This document shows positions 12,261 to 23,819 of a stretch of DNA of 64,000 bases, in pieces. Positions within the stretch are counted from its first letter, which is position 1, and each line of letters begins with the position of its first letter. Position numbers and translations under genes: made by a program. The notes under the pieces were generated by a model. That model had not been told where the DNA came from and ran no database searches. It saw only the letters and a program-made list of their open reading frames with translations. The stretch lies in contig VSDK01011502.1 in assembly GCA_009767595.1 (NCBI GenBank), positions 172,962 through 236,961 of the forward strand, read 5' to 3'. The stretch comes from Symbiodinium kawagutii. Its lineage: Eukaryota; Sar; Dinophyceae; Suessiales; Symbiodiniaceae.

Positions 12261-12726
12261 TTTCTCAAAGCCAGCTGCAAAATGCATCAAGCTGACGTCC
12301 ATTCACATGATTTGCTATGATTCGCTAATTGTTTGCAGAAAAAGGACGAAGAGAGTTGCCAAATGTTGATTATCCAATGATGTTTAGTAACTGTGTTTAC
12401 TTTTTTTATCTGGCAACTCTCTCTCCAGAAATCCCAAAATCCCAAGAACTGACTCACTGCATCTCACTGCTATGCAGCAATCAGCTGCGCAATATTGCGC
12501 AATTTCTCAAAGCCAGCTGCTAAATGCATCCAGCTGACGTCCATTGGCATGATTCGCTATGATTCGCTAATTGTTTGCAGAAAAAGGACGAAGAGAGTTG
12601 CCAAATATCGATTATCCAATGATGTTTAGTATATAACTGTGTTTACTTTTTTTATCTGGCAACTCTCTCCAGAAATCCCAAAATCCCAAGAACTGACTCA
12701 CTGCTATGCAGCAATCAGCTGCGCAG
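12261..12726. repeat. 242-bp tandem repeat with internal inverted repeat
   Basis: Two copies begin at TTTCTCAAAGCCAGCTGC (12261 and 12503). Each holds GAGAGTTGCCA and, about 60 bp later, TGGCAACTCTC, a perfect 11-bp inverted pair that could form a stem-loop. The region between the arms is AT-rich. This resembles a small non-autonomous element that was duplicated. Confidence 0.8.
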
Positions 12727-12865
12727 GCAAAAAAATCCACATAGCCTGCGTCCTGAACCAAGATGAACCAAACGCAACGAAGCTCACGGCACTTTGCTTC
12801 AATGCTCTTGATGGATCTTGATGGCATTTGATCCAAATGATTCCACATGGATCCACTGCAATCCA

Positions 12866-15000
12866 CTACTCCTCACACTCTGGTACTGGACTCACCCCCC
12901 AGCCCCATGGGACACGGAACTTCCACTCCGGGTTCTGGTCCGGGAGATCGTACACTAATCTCATGGTGGCGAAGGAAACCGTTCGTTGACGCTTCAATGG
13001 CGGTTCCGGCTCCATGCCCAGGGTGTTGATCACCTTCCAATCTGGCCTGGAAGGATTTTTGACACCTGGATCACTGTTCAGCCTGCGCTCCCGGAGAATG
13101 TCTGGGTCCAGAGGCTCTCCGTGCTTGAACTTGGGACCAAACACATAGATGCCATTTTCTAAAGGCTTTTCAACGGAAGACCGCGCAAAGGCCATGACGT
13201 GACCCAAAGGTGGATAAAGGGGGGTCGGATGCAGCTTGAGAAAATGCCAAATCTCACGGAGACACCAACAAACTGAAGCAGCTCTCAAATTTCTGCTCGG
13301 TTCTGAGTCTCAATGACTTAAACTCCATACGACTGATTGCAGCATGCCGGAAGAAAGTTGTTCAACCTTTATAAAGAAACTCTTCAGCCACCTGAGCATA
13401 CCCAAAATATTTGTTTAAGTATGTTGGGCCCTCAATGTCCTTAGCAAGAATTGTTTCAGGATGATCAATCAATGTTAGAGATCGGCTGTAATTAGCTGTA
13501 CACTGCCATGATCTGCTATGCTTAGCAAGTTTAAACAGGCTTTACATCACTAAATGCCAACTCTTCCTCGTCAAACCAGGACCATCCCAAATTGACTCCA
13601 AGCTTCGAATTTCTTTCGCTCTTCCTTGGTCATCACTCGCTTCATCTGGTCCAACTCAGGGAGATTGCCCCATAGGTGGGTCGGTTTCATCATCGCGTGC
13701 TTGAAGAAGCTCATCCTCCAGCAGCAACAAACAGAAGGTGCTTCTTTCAAACTACATTACAAATACTCCCATGACCTGTGGGTTTTACATTTTTGACACT
13801 GTAGGGATCTCAAGACTGTGAAAATACTATTCTAATCACGTTAGTCACTCGGAGTCATTATATGATAGTTTGACAATGGATCATGGGAGGCTTTATCTGC
13901 TGACGGAGTTGTCAATCCTGGACCCGCCTGACCCCATGATATGTTGGTCACCTGATCAACCATCAATGATTGGTTATGATTGGCCCCTACCGTTTCCAAA
14001 GTTCCCGGGATTTCTCTTGACACAGGCTGATCAAAAACAAAAATAATTAAGGCCAAAGCGTCCAAGTGGTGACTTTCTTGCATGTCAGTAGGGCTGCAAT
14101 GGCAAGGTAGTACTCCAACTTGAACAGCCAGGATGTAGAAGGCTGTTCTAGAACGACCCAGAACAACTTCCCGTGCTCTGACAACAAGCGAAGAAAAGCT
14201 GCGCAGTTCTGGGAAATAAGGTTGGACATTCTCACCTTGAAGTTCGTAACGTCTCCAAGTGGATTAAGCTTGCATCTTTTGTGGACACTGCTTGACCTCG
14301 CCCGACACCACTTCATAGGTGTGGCATGCACATGACTCCATTGAAATGATTTTGGGCGTGCTGAGGTGTCTCAAGCGCTGCAAAACTAACTAGTTCCAAA
14401 TTATTGAAACGAAGCAACTGCTGGAGTTTGCCTGAATTTTTCAACCAACACAATGCACACGCAATGCAAGCGAGGAGCAACCAAATGTTCATGGCGCAGG
14501 GAGGGCCACCAATAATACATCCACCATCCACCAATTGCATACCACAACCTTAGGTCAGAGCAGGCGGTTTAAAATGTTTAAATGGTTCTACACAATGGGG
14601 TGATATGGGGCGATGGACAATTTTTTTCTTTCATATGTAAGCTGTGATATCATGGCAAAGCATAACATAGCATCAAGGAACGCCATGACTGTGCTGTAAA
14701 GAATGGTAAAACACTGGCATTGCCTGGATCCCACCCTGCAATTGTTGCAGCGCAGGAACGCAATAGGTGTAGAAAGCCCCTCTTGGTGAGGAGATCGTCA
14801 CGACGGCCACCCAAAAGCACGTCGTACTGGATGGCATAGTAGCCCTTCTCCCTCCATGCTCGGCTAACTGTCCCAGAGTAGCCAAACAGGTCAATCAAGT
14901 GCCACGTTTTCTCCCCACAGTAAGAACTCATGTACCGTTTCAATTCGGCCACATGGTCATCTGCCGTGTACCACTCGGTCTCGGTCAATGTGCTTGTCAA
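12866..15000 (-). CDS. Divergent methyltransferase-fold protein, copy 1
   Basis: Five exon-like stretches run leftward. 15000-14800 has HLIDLFGYSGTVSRAW then GYYAIQYDV. 14540-14440 has GGCIIGGPPCAMN. 14305-14050 has SSVHKR, NPLGD, then VVLEQPSTSWLF. 13730-13570 has KPTHLWGNLPELDQ then MTKEERKKF. 13288-12866 has PPLKRQRT and ends with a TAG stop at 12866-12868. The order DLFxG, GxPPC, E[NQ]P matches that of C5-cytosine methyltransferase motifs I, IV and VI, where the PPC Cys is catalytic. EQP replaces the usual ENV, so catalysis is uncertain. Two relatives lie at 38 and 41.5-43.5 kb. Copies of the dispersed AAATTATTTT motif sit in two of its introns (14342 and 13368). The basic segment near the end may be a nuclear signal. 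The fold assignment is inference from motifs only. Confidence 0.5.
14342..14376 (+). repeat. Intronic copy of the dispersed motif
   Basis: Reads TGAAATGATTTTGGGCGTGC then TGAGGTGTCTCAAG. It lies between the GGPPC exon and the SSVHKR exon of the methyltransferase-like gene, so it is intronic. Confidence 0.6.
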
Positions 15001-15065
15001 GTCCTCCTGGGGGGAATTGCTACCATATGCTGCAGAAACTTTACATCATTTTACATCAAACATCA

Positions 15066-15281
15066 TCAAGCAGCATCATTTAAAAACAAATGCAAATGGA
15101 TGCAAAAGGGCTCCTTGGCTGCGTCAGCAGACAACGTTAGCAGCAAAGCGCTGACCAACAAGCGCGACACCATGACGCACACCATGAAAGCAGAGATGAC
15201 CAAGCAATGATACGGCTCTCCAAAATTCCCCAAGTGAGAACAAAGCTTTTGTTTTGCGCCAAAAGCAGCAAAAAGCAGCAA
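15066..15281 (-). CDS. Possible membrane-segment exon
   Basis: Open minus-strand stretch with GEPYHCLVISAF followed by a strongly hydrophobic run (MVCVMVSRLLVSALLLTL) that could span a membrane. It may be an upstream exon of the adjacent methyltransferase-like gene or a separate gene. Weak evidence. Confidence 0.25.
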   Translation of the reverse strand: MLLFAAFGAKQKLCSHLGNFGEPYHCLVISAFMVCVMVSRLLVSALLLTLSADAAKEPFCIHLHLFLNDAA

Positions 15282-16181
15282 GCATGAAATCTTTCAACAG
15301 TTCATCATAAGTCTCCTACACGTGAAAAATGTCTTCAGAAGATCCAAATCTCACATTCTTCAAGCAAACATCGAAGATCATCGAAGTGCTGCATGCGGAA
15401 TGCCAGTGATTTTTTTTGCTAAGGAAACCCACTCCACATGGCGGCCTGCCACAAATCCCACACATAAATGCACCTTAAGGTTTTGCGAAAATTCTTCGCA
15501 GCTGCGACCTCTTGGATGAAGTTGCTCCAGCACAATCGCCTCAGCCCCAATCAGGAATATTCAGCAAATCCGAATTTAGGAGGACCCGTGTGCCCCAGAT
15601 TGGCGAAGCAAACAAAATCAAACAAACATGTTTCAATTCAGCACACAAATATCAAATTATATGAGCGACATGGAGCGACCAAACAAAACAGAATGCATTT
15701 CGGACCCCGGCCCTATTCATGAATGCCCAAACAGCAAAAATTATTTTGGGTGTCATAAGGTGTCTGAGGACCCCCAAATCACCTACCATATTCTCCTGCA
15801 AAATTCAACTCTAGGGTTTAGAAAATGAATGTCTCAAAGCAATAGTACGATCATGCCCAGGATTAAGATTCTTTCATGTTGGATGAACATGGATGAACAT
15901 CACAGGCTGCGTTGTTGCTGATGCTTCCGAGATCTTCCGAGGAACTGCTTCTGCCATGGCATCTTGTAGAAGAACTCGCAAGCCGCCATCCCGGCCAACT
16001 GATTTGCATCTGCATACACCTAAGCACGCCCGTGTTGTCAAGCACCGTCTAAGGTCACGCATTGCCATCTGTCAACCGATGAAGCCAGAATGCCGCACTT
16101 TGTCATGATAGATCCCGGTTAATCAAACAATTCCATCCAACCACTGCCGCCACTGACTCGAATTTGCCCCATTCGGTCTGC

Positions 16182-16229
<48 letters not shown>

Positions 16230-16851
16230 CACCCCCATCATCATATATCATCATATATCATCATGCCAAAATGCCCAATGCCATGGAATGCCATGGACAT
16301 AAGTCATCTATTATGGCCCAGCCACATCATGCGGCATGCGGGCACAGCTTCGTAGGTGCTGATCTTGTACCATTGGCATCAGGCACATTGGAACAGGCCC
16401 CAAACCTGCATCAATGGGCCGAAGTATTGTCAAATATCTACTGCTGGTGACCCACTGTCATGTGTCCATGTCAAGTCTGAGCAATGTATGTAGCTATGCA
16501 TTCAGCATGGCAACTGTTGGCTTCACAGGGTTGGGGATATATAAAATCAAGGGTTTGGACTCACCTTTGGAATTAAGATGAGAAACCTTTGTCTGGCTGC
16601 TGTGGAAGCTCCAACTTGGCCGCTTTCAATGGTCTTGCTTGCTCCTTGGCGAATCTGAGGCGCAATCTTCATTGACTACTGTTGTCCCCTGCGCAGCCCC
16701 CCCAACATTTACCAACAGTTGCTTATGTGCATTACCTCCAGCAGAATCTTTCTTTCTTTCTATCTATCTTTCTATCTATCTACCTATGTATGTATCAATC
16801 TCTCATTTTCTATGAATTACCTATCTATTCTTAACTTTCTCTCTGTCCATT
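15282..16851. other. Spacer without a supported gene
   Basis: Contains one forward copy of the dispersed motif at about 15737-15770, a CAT microsatellite, and a short CTTT/CTAT-type simple stretch near 16750-16800. A weak open frame on the minus strand at 15874-16068 has no recognisable features. Confidence 0.4.
16182..16227. repeat. (CAT)n microsatellite
   Basis: About 15 uninterrupted CAT units. The poly-His frame that results on the plus strand is a by-product. Confidence 0.95.
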
Positions 16852-17187
16852 TTACTCAAAGACTTTGCTCTGCATGTGCACAGTCTTGAAATATTGGAAA
16901 GGATACAAGCAGGCTCGGGGTACCCAAAATATTTTGCATGCATAATTTGTTGCCAGTAAGCTCATGAAGAAACCATCATAGCGATCAGAACAAACAAAAT
17001 CAAACAAAATCATAGTGATGTTGTTCCATATCTTATCACACTTGGCCACCAACCCTCCGACAACATCCAACTCCGTTTGATAGCGCTGTCCAGTGGCCAT
17101 TACAAGCTCTCGCGGCACTGCCCAGAAACCCATTGCACGGCCGTCAACGTCCTGAGCACCCAAGTAACTTGCATATGGAGTTTCCAA
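16852..17187 (-). CDS. Exon of an unknown gene
   Basis: The minus-strand stretch begins near ETPYASYLGAQDVDGRAMGF, continues WAVPRELVMATGQRYQ, then VGGLVAKCDKIWNN. Composition is coding-like over about 60 residues. The hydrophobic remainder is probably intron. No family recognised. It lies directly beside the 306-bp tandem repeat. Confidence 0.4.
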   Translation of the reverse strand: METPYASYLGAQDVDGRAMGFWAVPRELVMATGQRYQTELDVVGGLVAKCDKIWNNITMILFDFVCSDRYDGFFMSLLATNYACKIFWVPRACLYPFQYFKTVHMQSKVFE

Positions 17188-17196
17188 AGTTTTAGT

Positions 17197-17814
17197 ATGG
17201 TTTGGTCACGGGAGAAACCTTTCGCCTGCATCAACATGTTTCAATTCAAGTCAGTTCAATCTAACTCAACGTCAAGCCAAGATGCAGCCGAGACTTCTGT
17301 CAAATCAGCGCCAGATTCATGCTTCTCTTCTGTCGCATCTGCCTGGGACATTGCGTTGGTGGATGTTGGTGGTCTGTGATCAAAACTGATTAAGATAGGT
17401 CATCCAATGACTACATCAACCCTGTCTGAAGCATGGCAGCCTGATGATACTTGAACTTGCATATTCAACATGGCAGTCTAAATATTTCTAATTTGGCAAA
17501 TTATGGTTTAGTCACGGGAGAAACCTTTCGCCTGCATCAACATGTTTCAATTCAAGTCAACTCAATATAACTCAACGTCAAGCCAAGATGCAGCGGAGAC
17601 TTCTGTCAAATCAGCGCCAGATTCATGCTTCTCTTCTGTCGCATCTGCCTGGGACATTGCGTTGGTGGATGTTGATGGATGTTGGTGGTCTGTGATCAAA
17701 ACTGACTAAGATAGGTCATCCAATGACTACATCAACCCTGTCTGAAGCATGGCAGCCTGATGATACTTGAACTTGCATATTCAACATGGCAGTCTAAATA
17801 TTTCTAATTTGGCA
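17197..17814. repeat. 306-bp tandem duplication
   Basis: Two copies start at ATGGTTT[GA]GTCACGGGAG (17197 and 17503). They match throughout apart from a few substitutions and a short ATGTTGATGG-type insertion in copy 2. Recent duplication. Confidence 0.9.
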
Positions 17815-18039
17815 AGTTGCCCGACTGCTTTTCCGGACTGGGGTCATCGGAGAGCTTGGAGGGAGTGCTGGTGGCTCTAGCATCACAGCATCGAAGCGCG
17901 GACCAGCGTGCTGAGCCATCGCGCTCCAACCATCATTCCGTGGCTTGGAAAGCTTCGGAGGCGTCTCCTGGGCAGGCAGCGCCACCAACAATATCCACCG
18001 GCTGTTTGAGCAATTGCAAATATCTACAACAAAAGACAT
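17794..18039 (-). CDS. Possible exon, unknown
   Basis: Open minus-strand stretch with RFDAVMLEPPALPPSSP and a basic segment. The frame overlaps the end of the 306-bp repeat. Very weak support. Confidence 0.2.
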   Translation of the reverse strand: MSFVVDICNCSNSRWILLVALPAQETPPKLSKPRNDGWSAMAQHAGPRFDAVMLEPPALPPSSPMTPVRKSSRATCQIRNI

Positions 18040-18563
18040 GGATGAATATGGATTGAAATGGGTTGATAATGGAAAATTTCTGGAAACATAGTTCGAAAGA
18101 TTATGGATGATAGGGGTACAAATATGTTTTAATTGCGGTCAAACCCCAGAATATATCAATTTCATACCCAAACAAAACTATTTCTTATCCAGGCAAACAG
18201 CAATGAAGAAAGCAATTGCAAAGGGATGTGTCCGAATAAGTTGTTCATGCTTGAAACCACAAAAATATCACAGAATGTTTTTGTTGATATACACAATGAT
18301 AATGAACACAGAAAAAGATTCCCTATGCGGTCACCCCAATCCCCTTACAACATCAACATCCATCAACCAAAATGATTCTTTCAAAAAGTTCAAGCCAGCA
18401 ACAAAAGCAGGCTTGACACACTTAAAATAATTTCACCACATGGATCTTGACCTAAAAAAACAATAACAATACCATTCATCACAACCAGTTCACAAAATGC
18501 ATAACATGTCGACAAATGAATCAGCAATGCTTGGCACACCTCAACACACCAAAAATAATTTCA

Positions 18564-18866
18564 TTACAATCCAGCGGAGTTGTACTGACCAGGCACCAAT
18601 GCGTTGTTGAAGCGGCCTGCTGCACAATCCTGAGTGAAAACGTTGTCAAGAAGTCTGATCACCCCAGTTTGACCTGCATCCCTTCGCTCTAGCCCAACAA
18701 CAGCCCCCAACAGCATCTTGACACATCCCCAAATACAAAATGAATCAACATGATATATGCTGAAAAGAATGCTGAAGACGATGGAAAAAATGAATTTGTT
18801 CTGAAACCATCCCAAACCAGCTGCTGTCCAAGATGCCAGCGATGATGCTCCAGAAGAGCCAGCCAC
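18564..18866 (-). CDS. Possible two-exon fragment, unknown
   Basis: Minus strand holds AGSSGASSLASWTAAGLGW, a hydrophobic AT-rich (probably intronic) middle, then VGLERRDAGQTGVIRLLDNV. The outer parts look coded and the middle does not. A reverse copy of the dispersed motif lies just 3' at 18538-18565. No family recognised. Confidence 0.3.
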   Translation of the reverse strand: MAGSSGASSLASWTAAGLGWFQNKFIFSIVFSILFSIYHVDSFCIWGCVKMLLGAVVGLERRDAGQTGVIRLLDNVFTQDCAAGRFNNALVPGQYNSAGL

Positions 18867-18999
18867 CCCAGCTGTGTTCTTCGCGTTCAGGGATACCTAA
18901 ACAAGCTGGATTTCATCACCAAACATGTCCCAGTTCTATACCATCCATCCATCACCATCCATCCGTAGCCATCCTCTGAAAATCCATCCCCGCTCACAG

Positions 19000-20560
19000 A
19001 ATCTGAAGCAATCAATGTCTCCACCTGCAAACATTGGCAAACCCAGAGCCAATTTTTGCCAAAATGCCAAAGCCGAAGTTGGGCCACTCTCCCCCATGGC
19101 CTTGTCCTTCTCCTCCGCATCTGCAGCTGCCTGGGCAAATCATGGCAAATCCATCATAAACAGAATTAAACAGAGAGTAACAGGACGCAATGGGATGCAA
19201 TGGGCCAGGGTTGAAATTTTCCCCGATGGATCCAGAATGATCCAGATTCGCAAAGCCCAACCATCCCAAATCATCCATTCCAAAGCACCTCCAAGGATGG
19301 CGCAGCAGCAGCTGGCGCAGCAGGAACACCAGGGCTTGGAACCTGAGTTGCTGGCAGGAAATGGCAGGAAGAACATTCACAATGACCCCGAAATGAAATG
19401 GGATGAAATGGACATCCATGCTTCAAGAATCTCAAGAATCCATGCTTCACCCCATCCCGGAATTCCTTGGAACCATGTTGCCTCCCCTCCAACCTGCAAA
19501 CATTGGCAAACCCAGAGCCAATTTTTGCCAAAATGCCAAAGCCAAAGTTGGGCCACTCTCCCCCGTGGCCGTGTCCTTCTCCACATCGGCAGCTGCCTGG
19601 GCAAANNNNNNNNNNNNNNNNNNNNNNNNNNNNNNNNNNNNNNNNNNNNNNNNNNNNNNNNNNNNNNNNNNNNNNNNNNNNNNNNNNNNNNNNNNNNNNN
19701 NNNNNNNNNNNNNNNNNNNNNNNNNNNNNNNNNNNNNNNNNNNNNNNNNNNNNNNNNNNNNNNNNNNNNNNNNNNNNNNNNNNNNAAGTTGGGCCACTCT
19801 CCCCCGTGGCCGTGTCCTTCTCCACATCTGCAGCTGCCTGGGCAAACCCATCATAAACAGAATTCAACGCAGAGTAACAGGACGCAATGGGATGCAATGG
19901 GCCAGGGTTGAAATTTTCCCCGATGGATCCAGAATGATCCAGATTCGCAAAGCCCAACCATCCCAAATCATCCATTCCAAAGCACCTCCAAGGATGGCGC
20001 AGCAGCAGCTGGCGCAGCAGGAACACCAGGGCTTGGAACCTGAGTTGCTGGCAGGAAATGGCAGGAAGAACATTCACAATGACCCCGAAATGAAATGGGA
20101 TGAAATGGACGTCCATGCTTCAAGAATCTCAAGAATCCATGCTTCACCCCATCCCGGAATTCCCTGGAACCATGTTGCCTCCCCTCCAACCTGCAAACAT
20201 TGGCAAACCCAGGGCCAATTTTTGCCAAAATGCCAAAGCCGAAGTTGGGCCACTCTCCCCCGTGGCCGTGTCCTTCTCCACATCTGCAGCTGCCTGGGCA
20301 AATCCATCATAAACAGAATTAAACACAGAGTAACAGGACGCAATGAGATGCAATGGGCCAGGGTTGAAATTTTCCCCGATGGATCCAGAATGATCCAGAT
20401 TCGCAAAGCCCAACCATCCCAAATCATCCATTCCAAAGCACCTCCAAGGATGGCGCGGCAGCAGCTGGCGCAGCAAGAACACCAGGGCTTGGAACCTGAG
20501 TTGTCCGCAGGAAATGGCAGGAAGAACATGGAAGAACATTTGCAATCACCTTACAATACC
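19000..20560. repeat. About 455-469-bp tandem repeat, at least three copies
   Basis: The landmark GTTGGGCCACTCTCCCC recurs at about 19078, 19547, 19788 (after the N gap) and 20243. The copies are highly similar over their full length. The spacing (469 and 455 bp) is not a multiple of 3, yet long frames stay open on both strands, which reflects a stop-poor sequence rather than proven coding. The assembly gap falls inside the array, so the true copy number is unknown. Confidence 0.9.
19606..19785. other. Assembly gap of 180 N
   Basis: Run of N inside the 460-bp tandem array. Array length here is unreliable. Confidence 1.
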
Positions 20561-20684
20561 TCACATGTCCAGCCATGGTCCCACAAAAATTGCATCCATC
20601 TACAAAAAAGGAAGCAAAAAGAATCTAAAAGAGCTAGGATGAGCTAGGAAACTGCTCTCATCTCAGGAGTCATAGTTTTTGGGC

Positions 20685-20795
20685 AAAAAAAATTGGGGGT
20701 CACCATACTGTTAACCCACTAAACTGGTTCTAAGAAGATAGGGTGCCTCTTAGAGGGTTCTAAGAGGTACTTCTACGAAGCAGGTTGCAACCTCT
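20685..20795 (+). repeat. Left boundary repeat (inverted partner at 61.25-61.33 kb)
   Basis: Contains AAAAAAATTGGGGGTCACC followed by AT, CTGTTAACCC, GGTTCTAAGAA and CCTCTTAGAGG. The reverse complement of 61253-61325 has the same 21-bp core and the same following words in order. The right part of this copy also contains TACTTCTACGAAG, the monomer of the satellite at 40.6-41.0 kb. Confidence 0.75.
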
Positions 20796-20799
20796 AAAC

Positions 20800-21060
20800 C
20801 TATGTGGTGATTCTCTAGTATTTAAAACTATTTATCTTATTTGACGGTAAGTAGTGGTAGGAATAGAAATCCAAACAAAGAAAGTAAATAAGAAAAGAAA
20901 CAAAAAGATGGCACCCTCCATGTTTATATAATACAACCCAAGAATTTCCAATGATCACATTGGACCAACCCAAAATGTAAGGAACAATGGTAGATGTGTC
21001 TGGTGTTTCATGTGTATCTGTTGTCAGTTGAGTTGCATGAGCCTTTGTGGGCATGATTAT
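20800..21060. other. AT-rich spacer
   Basis: No gene seen. Lies between the boundary repeat and the microsatellite tract. Confidence 0.4.
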
Positions 21061-21064
21061 GCGT

Positions 21065-21612
21065 CCTTTTTTCTTGCTCTGTCCCTATCTGTCTACCGAT
21101 CATCTTTCTGCCTTTCTGTCTTTTCTGTTTATCTGTCTATCTATCTGTTTATTTATGTAAATGTTTTCTCATTATCCATCTATACATCTACAGCTACAAA
21201 TATAAATATATATCAATTGTTCTCTCTATATTTATCTTTCTACTTTTGTATCTAGCTGTCAATCTATAAGTCTATCAATCATGAAATATTTCAGCCTTTG
21301 TTTCTACCAATCATTTTTCTACTTTCATATTTATTTATAGCTATTTAAATGAATAAATATATATATATATATATATATTTCAATCTGTCCATCTATCTAT
21401 CCCTCTATTTATATCTATCTATCATTCTAATCTAATCTAATCTAACCTAATCTAATCTAATCTAACCTAATCTAACATAAACTATGGTATCATAAATCTG
21501 TCTGATCTACTTGTTTACTCCAATGAATCTATCTTACTAGTCTACCTCATCTATCTAATCTGTCTACCTATGTCTAAATCTAGTCTATCCATCGATATAT
21601 CTATCTATTTAT

Positions 21613-21648
<36 letters not shown>

Positions 21649-21723
21649 GTATACTGTTGATCTATCTATTGATCTCTCTATGTGTGTAATCTTTCTATCT
21701 ACCTATCTATCGACCCATCTATC

Positions 21724-21764
<41 letters not shown>

Positions 21765-22135
21765 CATCTTGCAATCTATCCATCCATTTATCTATATATT
21801 CATCTATCTCTCTCTGTTTGTCTATCGATCTATCTATCTCTGTCTATTGAATCTTTATCTATCTATCAGTCTATCTATCTATCTACCTGTCTGACTATCT
21901 ATCTATCCAGCTATTTCTATCTATTGACTTGTCTGATTATCTATCTATTTATCTGTCTGCCTATCGATCTATTTATCTGTCTGCCTATCTATCTATCTAT
22001 CGATCCATCTATCTATCTATCTATCTATCTATTTATCATCTATCTCTCTATCTATGAATCTTTTCATCTATCCATCCAACCATCCATCCATCCATACATC
22101 CATCCATGCATGCATGCATGCATGCATGCATGTAT
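21065..22135. repeat. Long compound microsatellite, mostly (TATC)n
   Basis: About 1 kb of imperfect CTAT/ATCT repeats, including an (AT)n run at 21357-21378, CATC units, and (CATG)n at about 22105-22132. All reading frames here give repetitive Leu-Ser-Ile-Tyr strings and are not genes. Confidence 0.95.
21426..21477. repeat. (AATCT)n pentamer run
   Basis: A run of TCTAA units with regular CCTAA variants, embedded in the tetramer tract. It is not the TTTAGGG unit usually seen at dinoflagellate telomeres. Confidence 0.85.
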
Positions 22136-22139
22136 CCTG

Positions 22140-23815
22140 TAAGACATAAGAATGCTTACGCACAATATGTTTGGACCGGTTGTACACAAGATCCTCATGA
22201 TTAATCACTGTAGGACTGCAAAGTTACGCATAAAAATCGGCTGGTTAAAAAAACGCAATCGTTGTGTGCCTCGAACAACATCACTTACATCACTCACTGA
22301 CGCTATCAGTTGTCTGATCTAATGTAATGTGAGAAGCTCCAAATGAATCCAACAAGGTTTTGCGGATACTGGATATAACTATTCTGTAAATACCTCGTAC
22401 TTGCATAGCAATACTGTATCTGCTGTAAATGACGAAAGAAATTGTCATGAAATATCCCAATAATCCTAGTTACATTGCTCTTCAGCTTAAAACGCCCCCA
22501 GCACCAGGAAACATCAGACACAGCAATGCACAGAAATAAATGTGGAAATTATAACATGTATTGCCAGGGGTACTCAGGGCAATTCATAGTTTCTTCTGGA
22601 CACTTTGATTGATGAAGAAATTGAGACAGGTGAGGTCATGAAAGAACATCTGACGTGTAAATGTTGGTTGTGTCTACTGTGGTAATGCAACTCTGTTGCC
22701 AAGCGTGCATTTTTGCCATGAATGATTTGCCACAAAAATGCATCACCCCTTGGTTGTCAAACAATAACTAGTAACCCTTTGGCCTCTAGCAGTGGCGTTT
22801 TCAAAAAAATCAAAACATTGGCCGGCTACAATCAACAAGGCCATTACTGTGTGATAGGAATACGGTAACGATCTTTGGAAGACTCAATCATTCAATGATG
22901 TTTTGCAAGGTTTCACGATCTGTGCATAATCGTAGTCATAAAAAATTGATTTCCTGCAGAAACTCTTGCATCAAAGGCTGAGTACATACAACTGGATGAC
23001 TATTTTCCACCAAGCGCAAAAAGAAATAGTGAGTGGATGACATCAAACACATAAGACAAGGCAAATTACAACAGACACAGCACTCTTCTGATCCAAGCTG
23101 TTGGAACAGCCAAATATTTGCGCCGCAGAAATCATCAGCAAAGAAGAGAACTTCACGACAGCCCTTCGCCAGAAGTTCAATCCTCGGAAGCAAAACAATG
23201 CTGTGTGTACCAGTGCATCACTGAAGCTTGCCAACAATGAAAATTGTTTGATTGCACAAGAACTTGCTGAGACTGATGGTTCACGCATGTGTCACAAAAA
23301 AAATGCAAAGTTAACCTGTACAAGACATTCCACCCACTTGGCAAGCTATAAAACTAACAAGGCGGCACACACATCATAATATGAGACACAAAGACACACA
23401 TTCAATATATTCAAAGACACAACTGACCTACTTATCATCCCACATTTGTTTCGGTGCCAAAATACTTCCATTTCGAGGCAGTACCTGGCAGAGTGAAGCA
23501 CTCATCAACATCATCAAAAACAAAGTCTCACGATCAAGTATTGCTTGCATTGGTCCAGTGGCCATAGTTTACACCTGAAAATCACTTTTTAGCCGCTGCC
23601 AAGCCCTCATCGGATCCATTCATCAGTCGAACAGGTCTTTGACAAAGCACTTTTGGCCAGTCACAGCAGTATGTCGAGACCAGACCTCTCTGAGGCATCC
23701 TTTTACGGCTTTTTCATCAGATCCTGAATGGGCACACATACTCATACACACATTTCGAATCGCGCTCAGCTTTTTGATCAATGTTTCTCAAGAGCATTAG
23801 TGTAAAATAACACTG
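22140..23815. other. Spacer with no confident gene
   Basis: A minus-strand stretch at about 23288-23043 (SDALVHTALFCFRGLNFW) and a plus-strand frame at 23101-23379 overlap, and neither is convincing. The first CAGACAC-type repeats of the window appear here (about 22510 and 23060). Confidence 0.35.
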
Positions 23816-23819
23816 TCAC

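Noticed and set aside
16164..16355. Poly-histidine reading frame
   Set aside because: Produced entirely by the CAT microsatellite.
18925..20647. 328- and 414-codon plus-strand frames across the 460-bp repeats
   Set aside because: They run through N gaps and a period that is not a multiple of three. The opposite strand is equally open, so no coding case can be made.
21426..21477. TCTAACC-like run as a possible internal telomere
   Set aside because: The unit is a pentamer (AATCT/AACCT) within a larger ATCT microsatellite and does not match TTTAGGG.
21647..22142. Frames rich in Ser-Ile-Tyr-Leu
   Set aside because: Translation of the TATC microsatellite.
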